From: Accumulibacter sp. | GTDB lineage: Bacteria > Pseudomonadota > Gammaproteobacteria > Burkholderiales > Rhodocyclaceae | Length of the DNA: 40,734 bases | Direction of reading: 5' to 3' | Assembly (NCBI RefSeq): GCF_023806565.1 | Contig: NZ_JAMTDV010000022.1 | Location: forward strand, 1-40,734 | Shown: one piece after another, positions 33,231 to 40,734 of the stretch | Numbering within the stretch: the stretch's first letter is position 1 | How the letters are laid out: each line of letters starts with the position of its first letter | Notes under the pieces: generated by a model | What the model saw: the letters and a program-made list of their open reading frames with translations, nothing else | Databases searched by the model: none | What the model was told of the DNA's origin: nothing | Position numbers and translations under genes: made by a program

Positions 33231-33275
33231 GACGGGCGGCGGGTGCCCCCAGCGTCACGCGAAAAGGATGAATCC

Positions 33276-34463
33276 ATGTCGCAGGCAATTCGTTTCCGAG
33301 CGCAGGTCGAACTGGCCAAAACAGTGCAGGTAGACCTCGCAAAGGTCCGGTATCCTCATTATGGTCGCTATCTGGAGGAGTTCGTTCCCGGCCAGGTGTT
33401 CGTTCACCCCCGCGGCTTCACCTTTCTCCGCGCCCAGATGGAAGCATTTGCGCGGACCTACATGCAGTGCAATCCGTTGTATCTCAACGAACAGTATGCC
33501 AAGGCCAGCGGATTTTCGGGTCTGCTGGCGTCACCCCAGATGGTGTTCAATGTGGTTCTCTCGCTGGGGGTGCAGAACGATTCGGAAAAGGCGATGGCCA
33601 ACCTTGGTTATTACGATGCCCGGTTTCTGCGACCCGTGCACGAGCTGGATACCATCCGTTCGCTCACCAAGGTGATCGATCGCAAGGAGCGCGGTGCCGG
33701 CAAGCCGGGGATCGTGACCATCCGGACGCTTGGCATCAACCAGAACGAAGAGGTGGTGCTGCAATACGAACGGAAGATCATGGTTGCCGGGCAGGGTGAC
33801 CGCCCGGCGACCACACCCTTGCCCCGGTCGGACGTGATGCCGCCTTTCCCCTGGGTCGATGATGCGGAGGTCGTTCTGCCGCGCTTCCCGGAACGGATGC
33901 CCTCCGGGTTGACCGGTCCCAATTCCTGTTTCGAGGATTTTGCAGTCGGCGACATCATCGTGCATGCCAACGGCCGAACGATCACCGATGAGCATCTGCC
34001 GCTGACCTATGCCGTGGGCAACACGCATCCGCTGCATTTCGACCGGATTTTCAGTTCCGGCCTGTCGGGCAAGATGAGCGGCGACCCCATCGTTTATGGC
34101 GGTCTGGTTTTTGCTTGGCTCGACGGCCTGGCCAGCCGCGACGTCAGTGAAAACAGCGTCTGGGAGCTCGGCTTTACCGAGGGGTATCACACCCAGCCGT
34201 CGATCGGCGGCGACACCGTTGCAGCCCTCTCTCGGGTGCTGGCTGTCGAAGATGCTCCCGGCGAATTGTCGGCGAAATTCGGCATCGTCAGTTTCCAGTT
34301 GATCGGCGTCAAGAACGTCAGCGCGTCCAGCGCGCTTGCGAAGTACGGCGCAGACCTGTTCATCAAGGAGAACGACAAGAAGGAGATGGACAAGGAGAAG
34401 ATCGACGGCAAGATTTTTGAGATCGAGAGACGTCTCTTGATCAGAAAAAGGGGACAGTCATGA
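33276..34463 (+). CDS. MaoC-type double hotdog hydratase, putative mesaconyl-CoA hydratase
   Basis: ATG 33276 with AAGGA 7 bases upstream gives 395 aa starting MSQAIRFRAQ. Two MaoC-like domains are seen: the first opens YLEEFVPGQVFVHPRGFTF near residue 30, the second CFEDFAVGDIIVHANGRTIT near 221, then THPLHFD and GDPIVYGGLVFAWLDGL. A lysine- and glutamate-rich insert (KENDKKEMDKEK) lies near the C-terminus. It is only distantly like the mch product at 24322. Its place between mcd and ecm suggests hydration of mesaconyl-C1-CoA to beta-methylmalyl-CoA. The stop overlaps the ecm start by 4 bases. Confidence 0.8.
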   Translation: MSQAIRFRAQVELAKTVQVDLAKVRYPHYGRYLEEFVPGQVFVHPRGFTFLRAQMEAFARTYMQCNPLYLNEQYAKASGFSGLLASPQMVFNVVLSLGVQNDSEKAMANLGYYDARFLRPVHELDTIRSLTKVIDRKERGAGKPGIVTIRTLGINQNEEVVLQYERKIMVAGQGDRPATTPLPRSDVMPPFPWVDDAEVVLPRFPERMPSGLTGPNSCFEDFAVGDIIVHANGRTITDEHLPLTYAVGNTHPLHFDRIFSSGLSGKMSGDPIVYGGLVFAWLDGLASRDVSENSVWELGFTEGYHTQPSIGGDTVAALSRVLAVEDAPGELSAKFGIVSFQLIGVKNVSASSALAKYGADLFIKENDKKEMDKEKIDGKIFEIERRLLIRKRGQS

Positions 34464-36478
34464 TTTCTTCCCGGAAAAAGCGCGATCAGCCCTGGTTGAT
34501 GCGGACCTACAGCGGTCACAGTTCGGCCAGAGCGTCCAACGCCCTCTATCGGACCAATCTCGCCAAGGGCCAGACTGGGCTTTCGGTGGCTTTCGACCTG
34601 CCCACGCAGACGGGCTACGACGCTGACCATCCGTTGGCGAGAGGCGAGGTCGGCAAGGTCGGGGTGCCCATCTCGCACATTGGGGACATGGATCAACTGT
34701 TCGATCAGATTCCGCTCGACCAGATGAACACGTCGATGACCATCAACGCCACTGCGGCATGGCTCCTGTCGCTGTACATCGGGTTGGCGCAACGGCGAGG
34801 AATCGATCCGAGAAAACTGAGTGGCACCACCCAGAACGACATCATCAAGGAGTATCTCTCGCGCGGCACGTACATCTATCCGCCGGGTCCGTCGATGCGT
34901 CTGATCGCCGACACGATCAACTACACGGTCCGGCATGTGCCGAAGTGGAATCCGACGAACATCTGCAGCTACCACTTGCAGGAGGCGGGCGCGACGCCGG
35001 TTCAGGAGTTGGCCTATGCGCTGTGCACCGCTATGGCAGTGCTCGACACGGTCAAGGCTTCCGGCGAGATCGAGGTGGCTGCCTTTCCGCAGGTCGTCGA
35101 GCGGATCTCCTTCTTCGTCAATGCCGGCATGCGCTTCGTCGAAGAATGTTGCAAGTTGCGGGCGTTCGGCGAAATGTGGGACGAACTGACGGCGACCCGC
35201 TACCAGGTCGACGATCCGAAGCTGCGTCGCTTCCGTTACGGCGTGCAGGTAAACTCGCTGGGCCTGACCGAGCCACAGCCGGAAAACAACGTGCAGAGAA
35301 TCGTTCTCGAAATGCTGGCGGTAGTGCTCTCCAGGCGGGCGCGAGCGCGTGCCATCCAGTTGCCTGCATGGAACGAGGCCATGGGACTTCCGCGCCCCTG
35401 GGATCAGCAATGGGCGCTGCGGATGCAGCAGGTGATGGCATTCGAAACCGACTTGCTAGAATACGAGGATATTCTCGACGGGTCGCCGGTCATCGCTGCC
35501 AAGGTTGCCGACTTGATCGAAGGCGCGAAGAAGGAGATCGAGAAAGTCGAGGAGCAGGGCGGAATCATCGCGGCGATCGAGTCCGGCTATATCAAGCGGG
35601 AACTGGTGGGAAGCCACATGCACCGCTTGCGTGCCATCGAGTCTGGCGATCTGCAAATCATCGGGGTCAATTGCTTTCAGGAAACCGCCGAATCGCCGCT
35701 GACCGGGGGCACCGACGGGGCGATCATGAAGATCGATCCGGCCGCCGAGCGTGGGCAGATCGAGCGCCTGCAGGCGCATCGAAAAAGCCGCAACGATGCC
35801 GACGTTCGTGCCGCCCTGCAGGGACTCGCCGATGCCGCCAAGACTGGCGAAAACATCATGCCGAGTTCGATTCGTTGCGCGCTGGCGGGAGTCAGCACCG
35901 GCGAATGGGGCGACACGCTGCGCGCGGTTTTCGGCGAGTTCAGGCCGCCGACGGGGATCGACATTGCCATTGACAGCCGCCAGGTGCTTGGCCAGAAGGA
36001 CCTGGTTGCCGAACTCAGGGAACGGGTAGCCGACACCGGCAGCGCATTGGGTCGTCCGCTGAAACTGTTGGTCGGCAAGCCCGGACTGGATGGGCATTCC
36101 AATGGTGCCGAGCAGGTCGCCGTGAAAGCCAGGGACGTTGGCTTCGAGGTCGTTTACGACGGCATTCGGCTGACGCCGCAACAGATTGCCCAGGCGGCCG
36201 AGGAGGAAGGAGTGCACCTGGTTGGCCTGTCGATCCTCTCGGGAAGCCACATGGAACTGGCGGGAGCGGTCCTCCGGGAACTGCATGCGCGGGATCTCGG
36301 GAACCTGCCGGTGATCGCCGGCGGGATCATTCCGCCAGAAGATGCCGAAAGACTGAAGGCGCTCGGGGTGCGCGCGGTCTACACCCCCAAGGACTTCAAT
36401 CTGAATGCCATCATGGTGGACATGGTGGATGTGATCCGCGAATGCAACGGACTGCAACGGCTCGGCCCGCGACCCTGA
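34460..36478 (+). CDS. ecm: ethylmalonyl-CoA mutase (B12-dependent)
   Basis: Adenosylcobalamin-dependent carbon-skeleton mutase turning (2R)-ethylmalonyl-CoA into (2S)-methylsuccinyl-CoA. The 672-aa protein has the methylmalonyl-CoA mutase-type substrate domain (about 1-520; RTYSGHSSARASNALYR, VAFDLPTQTGYDAD) and a C-terminal B12-binding domain (about 535-665). The base-off motif reads LDGHSNGAEQ with H546 as cobalt ligand. HSNG in place of the HDRG of methylmalonyl-CoA mutases is typical of Ecm and separates the two. Coupled to the upstream gene by ATGA overlap and followed 7 bases later by meaB. Confidence 0.95.
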   Translation: MISSRKKRDQPWLMRTYSGHSSARASNALYRTNLAKGQTGLSVAFDLPTQTGYDADHPLARGEVGKVGVPISHIGDMDQLFDQIPLDQMNTSMTINATAAWLLSLYIGLAQRRGIDPRKLSGTTQNDIIKEYLSRGTYIYPPGPSMRLIADTINYTVRHVPKWNPTNICSYHLQEAGATPVQELAYALCTAMAVLDTVKASGEIEVAAFPQVVERISFFVNAGMRFVEECCKLRAFGEMWDELTATRYQVDDPKLRRFRYGVQVNSLGLTEPQPENNVQRIVLEMLAVVLSRRARARAIQLPAWNEAMGLPRPWDQQWALRMQQVMAFETDLLEYEDILDGSPVIAAKVADLIEGAKKEIEKVEEQGGIIAAIESGYIKRELVGSHMHRLRAIESGDLQIIGVNCFQETAESPLTGGTDGAIMKIDPAAERGQIERLQAHRKSRNDADVRAALQGLADAAKTGENIMPSSIRCALAGVSTGEWGDTLRAVFGEFRPPTGIDIAIDSRQVLGQKDLVAELRERVADTGSALGRPLKLLVGKPGLDGHSNGAEQVAVKARDVGFEVVYDGIRLTPQQIAQAAEEEGVHLVGLSILSGSHMELAGAVLRELHARDLGNLPVIAGGIIPPEDAERLKALGVRAVYTPKDFNLNAIMVDMVDVIRECNGLQRLGPRP

Positions 36479-36485
36479 CAGATCC

Positions 36486-37535
36486 ATGACGCAAGTCAAG
36501 CTTCCCGATCCCGAGCAGCTGGCTTTGCGCATTTTGCGCGGCGAGCGGGCGGCGGTGGCCAGCGGCCTGAATCTGCTGGACAACAAGCTTGCCGAAGCGC
36601 GTTCCCGTTCGGCGCGGCTGCTGGCATCGCTGTCCGGAGAGCACTGGCTCGATGCCGGCCACCTGATCGGGATCACCGGCCCGCCGGGTGCGGGCAAGTC
36701 GTCGCTGGTTTCGGCACTCATTCGGGCATGGCGTTCCTCCGGCAGGAGCGTTGCGGTGCTTGCGGTGGATCCCTCGAGCCGCCCCGAACTGGGAGGCGGG
36801 GCCTTGCTCGGAGATCGCATTCGTATCAAGAATTCGTCGCATGATGAAGGCTTGTTCATCCGCTCGCTGGCCAACCGCAATCAGTTGGGGGGCGTGGCGA
36901 CCGAGGTCTGGCCGATGAGTTGGCTGCTATTGACCTGTTTCGACATCGTCGTGATCGAGACGGTGGGCGTCGGGCAGACCGAAATCGATATCGCCGAAAT
37001 CGGCGACACGGTCTGCTACGTGGCGCAGCCAGCTTCGGGCGACACGATCCAGTATTTGAAGTCGGGGATCATCGAAATCCCGGATATCTTCGCGGTCAAT
37101 AAGTCGGACCTCGGTGCTGCCGCGCGCAAGACCGCTGCCGAAATCGCGCGCAGCGCATCGCGGCAGGACCGCCGGGCCGACTGGGATTACCCGGTGTGCT
37201 TGGTGAGCGCGGCAATGAGCACCGGGATCGAGCAATTCCGCGACCATTTCGACAGGCATCGCAGCTTTCTCACCAATGCCGGATTACTGGGAAAGCTGCG
37301 CGCCCGTCATCAGAGCGCCTGGGTAGTGCGCTTGCTGAAAGAGGAATTTGGAACTTTCGGCCTAGAACTGGCCGGTGGCCGCACCGCTGTCGCCGAGCGT
37401 CTGAGCAAGGGTGTACTGAACCAGTTCGAAGAATACGAGCGCCTGCGCAAGCAAATTCTTTCCCGATTCATGTCGGTAAGCCGACCGAGCAGTCCAACCA
37501 AAAAGGAGCATCCTGATGAGCAAGCAATTGTATGA
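36486..37535 (+). CDS. meaB: MeaB/ArgK family GTPase chaperone of the mutase
   Basis: P-loop GTPase that loads and protects B12-dependent mutases. The 349-aa protein has Walker [10 protein letters not shown] near residue 65, [10 protein letters not shown] near 93, [16 protein letters not shown] near 154 and the base-recognition motif NKSD near 205, all typical of MeaB. Next to ecm it most likely serves ethylmalonyl-CoA mutase. Its last 20 bases overlap the start of ccr in another frame, so translation of the two is probably coupled. Confidence 0.94.
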   Translation: MTQVKLPDPEQLALRILRGERAAVASGLNLLDNKLAEARSRSARLLASLSGEHWLDAGHLIGITGPPGAGKSSLVSALIRAWRSSGRSVAVLAVDPSSRPELGGGALLGDRIRIKNSSHDEGLFIRSLANRNQLGGVATEVWPMSWLLLTCFDIVVIETVGVGQTEIDIAEIGDTVCYVAQPASGDTIQYLKSGIIEIPDIFAVNKSDLGAAARKTAAEIARSASRQDRRADWDYPVCLVSAAMSTGIEQFRDHFDRHRSFLTNAGLLGKLRARHQSAWVVRLLKEEFGTFGLELAGGRTAVAERLSKGVLNQFEEYERLRKQILSRFMSVSRPSSPTKKEHPDEQAIV

Positions 37536-39270
37536 GTTAGGCGAGAAACCTCCCCTCGGAGAAGTGCCGGAGAAGATGCATGCCTGGCTGGTCCGCCAGG
37601 ATCGCTTTGGCAAGCCCACCGAGGCGTTTCAGAAGGAGGTGGTGAATACGCCCTCCATCGCCGACGATGAAGTGCTGGTTTATGTCATGGCGGCGGGTAT
37701 CAACTACAACAACGTCTGGGCGGCACTGGGTATTCCGGTCAATGTGATCGCTGCCCGCAACAAGGGCGGGGAACCCGAAGACTTCCATATCGGCGGCAGC
37801 GACGCATCGGGGATCGTCTATAAGGTTGGCAAGGACGTGACCAACGTCAAGGTAGGCGACGAAGTCGTGATGCATTGCGGTCAATACAGCCGAAACTGCG
37901 AGTGGGTCAAGAAGGGGGGTGACCCGATGTACTCGCCGTCGTTCAAAATCTGGGGCTATGAGACCAATTATGGCAGCTTCGCCCAATTCACCCGGGTACA
38001 GGCGCAGCAGTGCATGCCCAAGCCCAAGCACATGAACTGGGAGGAGTCGGCAGCCTATACGCTGGTCGCGGCTACCGCATGGCGGATGCTGCACGGCTGG
38101 GGCGCCAGTTCGATCAAGAAAGGGGATGTCGCGCTGATCTGGGGCGGCGCCGGGGGTCTGGGCTCGATGGCGATTCAGATCGCCAAGGCGGTCGGTGCCA
38201 CTTCGGTGGCGATGGTGTCGGGCGAGGACAAGTTCGACTACTGCATGAAGTTGGGCGCAAAAGGCTGCATCAATCGCAATGACTTCGATCACTGGGGAAT
38301 GCTGCCGCACTGGAAGGATGGCGCAGGTTACGCGAAGTGGTTGAAAGGCGTACGCTCGTTCGGCGCGAAGATCTGGGAAGTGCTCGGCGAAAAGCGGGCA
38401 CCGAATATCGTTTTCGAGCATCCGGGCGAGAGCACCATCCCGAGTTCGATTTTCGTCTGCGAGACCGGCGGCATGGTCGTCGTCTGCGCCGGCACTACCG
38501 GGTACAATGCCACGGTCGATCTGCGTTACCTCTGGATGCGACAGAAGCGTCTGCAGGGATCGCACTTCGCGAATACGGAGCAGGCCAACCAGATGAACGA
38601 ATTGGCGTTGCGCGGCTTGCTCGATCCGTGCATGTCGCGTGTCTTCACCTACGAAGAGTTGCCACTGGCCCACCAACTGATGCACGACAACAAGCACCCG
38701 CACGGCAACATGTCCGTGCTGATCGGCGCCACCGAGTTCGGTCTTGGAGCCAGCGGCAAGCCCCCGGTGGCAATGGTGCATCCGACCTTGCCCAAGGGCG
38801 ACGTGCATACGACCCCCGCGCCGTACCCGATGTCCGTACCGCTGCCGAGCATCGCCGAGGGCGAAGCGCTGACCGTTGCCGACGACGGTACCAAGGTGCG
38901 CGACCTGATGCATCTGGGCATTATCTCCTGTACGCCGGACGATAGCGTCGGAACGGTCGCCAAGATCATGGTGGACAAGGAAATCCACGCGGTCGTGGTG
39001 ATGGATGACCAGGGACAGGCAGTGGGCGTCGTGTCGCAGACCGACATGGTGCTGGCGCGGCAGGGCCGGACTCCGGATCAGGCGCGATCGATGCTGGCCA
39101 GGGAAGTCATGACCCCGGGTTGCGCCACCTGCGACGCCGATATGCTTTTGAGCGAGGCGGTCAGCCTGCTGACTGCACGGCGGATGCATCGCCTGGTGGT
39201 CACCGAAAATGGCCAGCCGGTCGGCGTGCTCTCGATGACCGACGTCGTGCGCAAGATCATCGGCGAGTAG
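37516..39270 (+). CDS. ccr: crotonyl-CoA carboxylase/reductase with C-terminal CBS pair
   Basis: Reductively carboxylates crotonyl-CoA with NADPH and CO2 to ethylmalonyl-CoA, the key step of the pathway. Residues 1 to about 430 are a zinc-independent MDR protein of Ccr type: [16 protein letters not shown] near 61, [13 protein letters not shown] near 93, [14 protein letters not shown] near 146 and the nucleotide site [17 protein letters not shown] near 208. Usual Ccr proteins end near 430-450 aa. This one continues through a proline-rich linker into two CBS domains (about 458-515 and 525-584, [13 protein letters not shown] and [11 protein letters not shown] closing each). The frame is continuous with no sign of an error. 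The CBS pair suggests adenylate or other nucleotide sensing. Confidence 0.94.
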   Translation: MSKQLYELGEKPPLGEVPEKMHAWLVRQDRFGKPTEAFQKEVVNTPSIADDEVLVYVMAAGINYNNVWAALGIPVNVIAARNKGGEPEDFHIGGSDASGIVYKVGKDVTNVKVGDEVVMHCGQYSRNCEWVKKGGDPMYSPSFKIWGYETNYGSFAQFTRVQAQQCMPKPKHMNWEESAAYTLVAATAWRMLHGWGASSIKKGDVALIWGGAGGLGSMAIQIAKAVGATSVAMVSGEDKFDYCMKLGAKGCINRNDFDHWGMLPHWKDGAGYAKWLKGVRSFGAKIWEVLGEKRAPNIVFEHPGESTIPSSIFVCETGGMVVVCAGTTGYNATVDLRYLWMRQKRLQGSHFANTEQANQMNELALRGLLDPCMSRVFTYEELPLAHQLMHDNKHPHGNMSVLIGATEFGLGASGKPPVAMVHPTLPKGDVHTTPAPYPMSVPLPSIAEGEALTVADDGTKVRDLMHLGIISCTPDDSVGTVAKIMVDKEIHAVVVMDDQGQAVGVVSQTDMVLARQGRTPDQARSMLAREVMTPGCATCDADMLLSEAVSLLTARRMHRLVVTENGQPVGVLSMTDVVRKIIGE

Positions 39271-39291
39271 TCGGTAGCGTGGGCAGGCGCT

Positions 39292-39312
39292 GGTGGCGAG
39301 CGTCGCGCCACC
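39292..39312 (+). terminator. hairpin after ccr, weak terminator
   Basis: GGTGGCG (39292-39298) and CGCCACC (39306-39312) form a perfect 7-bp stem with a 7-base loop 22 bases after the ccr stop. No T run follows, so factor-independent termination would be weak. Confidence 0.35.
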
Positions 39313-39398
39313 GCGTCTGGTCCGCATCGGGGAACTGTAAACTCCCTCCTCCTCCTTCGTGATGGAGAAGGGAAACTTGTGAAACGAGGGCTCCCGCC

Positions 39399-40373
39399 AT
39401 GCAGGCCATCGTCTGCCAGGAACTCGGCGGCCCTGCCGCCTTGCGCCTGAGCGAAGTTCCTGATCCATGCCCCGGAGCGGGGCAGGTGCGTCTGCGAGTG
39501 CGCGCCTGCGGGATCAACTTCGCCGATGGTCTGATCACCCGTGGCCAGTATCAGGTGCAGCCGCAACTGCCCTTCAGTCCTGGTTTCGAGGTTGCCGGCG
39601 AAGTGCTGGAACTGGGTGCCGGCGTGGACGAATTTGCGCAAGGCGATCGAGTGATCGCCATCACGCCGCACGGCGGCTACGCCGAGCAGGTCGTGGTAGC
39701 CGCGACGCGTTGCCTGCGGATGCCGGCGGCGATGCCCTGGGTCGACGGGGCTGCCTTCCCGGTCGTTTTCGGCACTTCGCACGTCGCCCTGGCGCACCGG
39801 GCGCGGTTGCGGAAGGGAGAGCTGCTGGTGGTGCATGGGGCCGGTGGCGGTGTCGGGCTGACCGCAGTTGCCATCGGCAAGCAATTGGGGGCGACGGTGA
39901 TTGCGACCGCGAGCAGTCGTGCCAAGCTGGAGGCGGCTCGCGCACAGGGCGCGGACCACCTGATCGATGCCAGCGACGACCTGCGGTTGCGGATCAGGGA
40001 ACTGAGCAACGGGCGCGGCGCCGACGTGGTGTACGATCCGGTCGGTGGGGATTCATTCACCGCGTCGCTGCGCAGCATGGCATTCGAGGGGCGGATCCTG
40101 ATCATTGGATTCGCGAGCGGCTCCGTGCCGCAGGTTCCCGCCAACCATCTGCTGGTCAAGAATGTTGATGTAATCGGGGTCAATTGGCCGGCCTACGCCG
40201 AACTGCATCCCGAAGTGATGATCGGCAGTTTCCGTACCCTCGTTCAATGGTATGTCGACGGCGCGATCAGGCCGCACGTTTCGGCGACGTATCCGCTGGC
40301 ACAGGCGGTCGACGCCCTGCATGAGGTCGTGGGCCGAAAATCCACCGGGAAAATCGTCATCACCGTCGACTGA
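39399..40373 (+). CDS. NADPH:quinone oxidoreductase family protein (MDR)
   Basis: A 324-aa zinc-independent medium-chain dehydrogenase/reductase. It has the N-terminal GroES-like domain (GQVRLRVRACGINFADGLITRGQY near 28-50, in part), the nucleotide-binding motif VHGAGGGVGLTAVAIGK near 145 and GADVVYDPVGGD near 207 typical of quinone reductase-like proteins. Substrate is unknown; some relatives reduce enoyl-CoAs or quinones. It starts 128 bases after ccr. Both are MDR proteins, but this one lacks Ccr features, so any role in the pathway is a guess. Confidence 0.85.
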   Translation: MQAIVCQELGGPAALRLSEVPDPCPGAGQVRLRVRACGINFADGLITRGQYQVQPQLPFSPGFEVAGEVLELGAGVDEFAQGDRVIAITPHGGYAEQVVVAATRCLRMPAAMPWVDGAAFPVVFGTSHVALAHRARLRKGELLVVHGAGGGVGLTAVAIGKQLGATVIATASSRAKLEAARAQGADHLIDASDDLRLRIRELSNGRGADVVYDPVGGDSFTASLRSMAFEGRILIIGFASGSVPQVPANHLLVKNVDVIGVNWPAYAELHPEVMIGSFRTLVQWYVDGAIRPHVSATYPLAQAVDALHEVVGRKSTGKIVITVD

Positions 40374-40654
40374 GAGCATAGATGGTCGCCCCGGTTTGCC
40401 AAGCATTCATTTCGATGGAGGCGGAGAAGGTGGAGATTGCAGCCATGGAACCGGACCTTGATCGAGGCTACCCGCCCCTGTCCCTGATGGAATACGCTGA
40501 CCGGGCCCTTATCAGTGAAATGGACTCGAAGTGCGAAACTCTCATCAGGGTGTCCTGGTCACGGTCTGACCTGTCTCGCCATCACGTCATGATTGCCCGA
40601 GCAATCGGTAGATTCTCCTCGGAAGTTCGTCGTCGTTGTATTGCTACACCGTGT
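40374..40654. other. region between the MDR gene and the IS110 transposase end
   Basis: 281 bases with no recognised gene. A frame starting ATG 40382 stays open to the window end, but its product matches nothing I know and its last part is the antisense of the transposase. Some of this stretch is probably the non-coding right end of the IS110-family element. IS110 elements lack terminal inverted repeats, so the border cannot be placed. Confidence 0.4.
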
Positions 40655-40734
40655 TCAAGCCGTAGTCGCTCCGTAATCGGCCTCGTAGTCCCGGCCGTGC
40701 GCCAACAACGCCCAGGCGATTCGTGCATTCTTGT
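40655..40734 (-). mobile_element. 3' end of an IS110-family transposase (partial)
   Basis: The minus strand from 40732 to the TGA at 40657-40655 encodes 25 residues beginning KNARIAWALLAHGRDY. That closely resembles the C-terminus of IS116/IS110/IS902 transposases, a serine-dependent DEDD family using a bridge RNA. The rest lies beyond the window, so completeness is unknown. Confidence 0.75.

Noticed and set aside
40382-40734. Open frame from ATG 40382 to the window end as a gene
   Set aside because: No family recognised; the last part is antisense to the IS110 transposase, so at best it is a fragment.

Overview
The window is GC-rich, densely coded DNA from a betaproteobacterium. The gene set fits a Rhodocyclales organism, most likely of the 'Candidatus Accumulibacter' type: a cbb3 oxidase operon behind an FNR/ANR-like site, tgt-yajC-secD-secF, motAB, and the unusual pairing of ethylmalonyl-CoA pathway genes with the glyoxylate-assimilation genes of the 3-hydroxypropionate bi-cycle. 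The taxon is inferred from gene content only; there is no rRNA or other marker here.

Layout. 1-5.7 kb (+): ccoNOQP with an FNR-like site and a clear terminator, then ccoG, ccoH and a tiny DUF3149 membrane protein. 5.7-9.7 kb: a TonB-like protein, a convergent Nudix hydrolase, motAB, and a glutathione S-transferase on the minus strand. 9.8-11.8 kb (+): purB, a small zinc-ribbon membrane protein and a DUF2322-like protein. 11.9-16.4 kb (-): tgt, yajC, secD, secF in transcription order. 16.5-24.0 kb (-): pyruvate phosphate dikinase and, upstream of it, a four-gene 2-oxoacid oxidoreductase (gamma, alpha, beta, and a flavoprotein fused to a ferredoxin). 24.3-29.0 kb: mct-mcl-mch on the minus strand and meh divergent on the plus strand, together the set that turns glyoxylate plus propionyl-CoA into pyruvate plus acetyl-CoA. 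29.0-30.1 kb: a 1.1-kb stretch with no convincing gene, containing a promoter-like site followed by several hairpins. 30.1-39.3 kb (+): an ethylmalonyl-CoA pathway operon of CitE/HpcH-type aldolase, mcd, MaoC-type hydratase, ecm, meaB and ccr, the last carrying a C-terminal CBS pair. 39.4-40.4 kb: an MDR-family quinone oxidoreductase. The window ends inside the 3' end of an IS110-family transposase.

How the parts work together (inference). From 16.5 to 39.3 kb the genes centre on acetyl-CoA, propionyl-CoA, glyoxylate, pyruvate and PEP. The ethylmalonyl-CoA operon makes mesaconyl-C1-CoA from crotonyl-CoA and CO2. The mct/mcl/mch/meh module uses the same intermediate to make pyruvate and acetyl-CoA. 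The oxidoreductase could interconvert pyruvate and acetyl-CoA, and the dikinase links pyruvate to PEP. If Mct takes mesaconyl-C1-CoA straight from Mcd, the two gene sets form a ferredoxin-independent route with the net reaction acetyl-CoA + CO2 to pyruvate. That hypothesis, and the CBS-fused crotonyl-CoA carboxylase/reductase, are the most interesting points.
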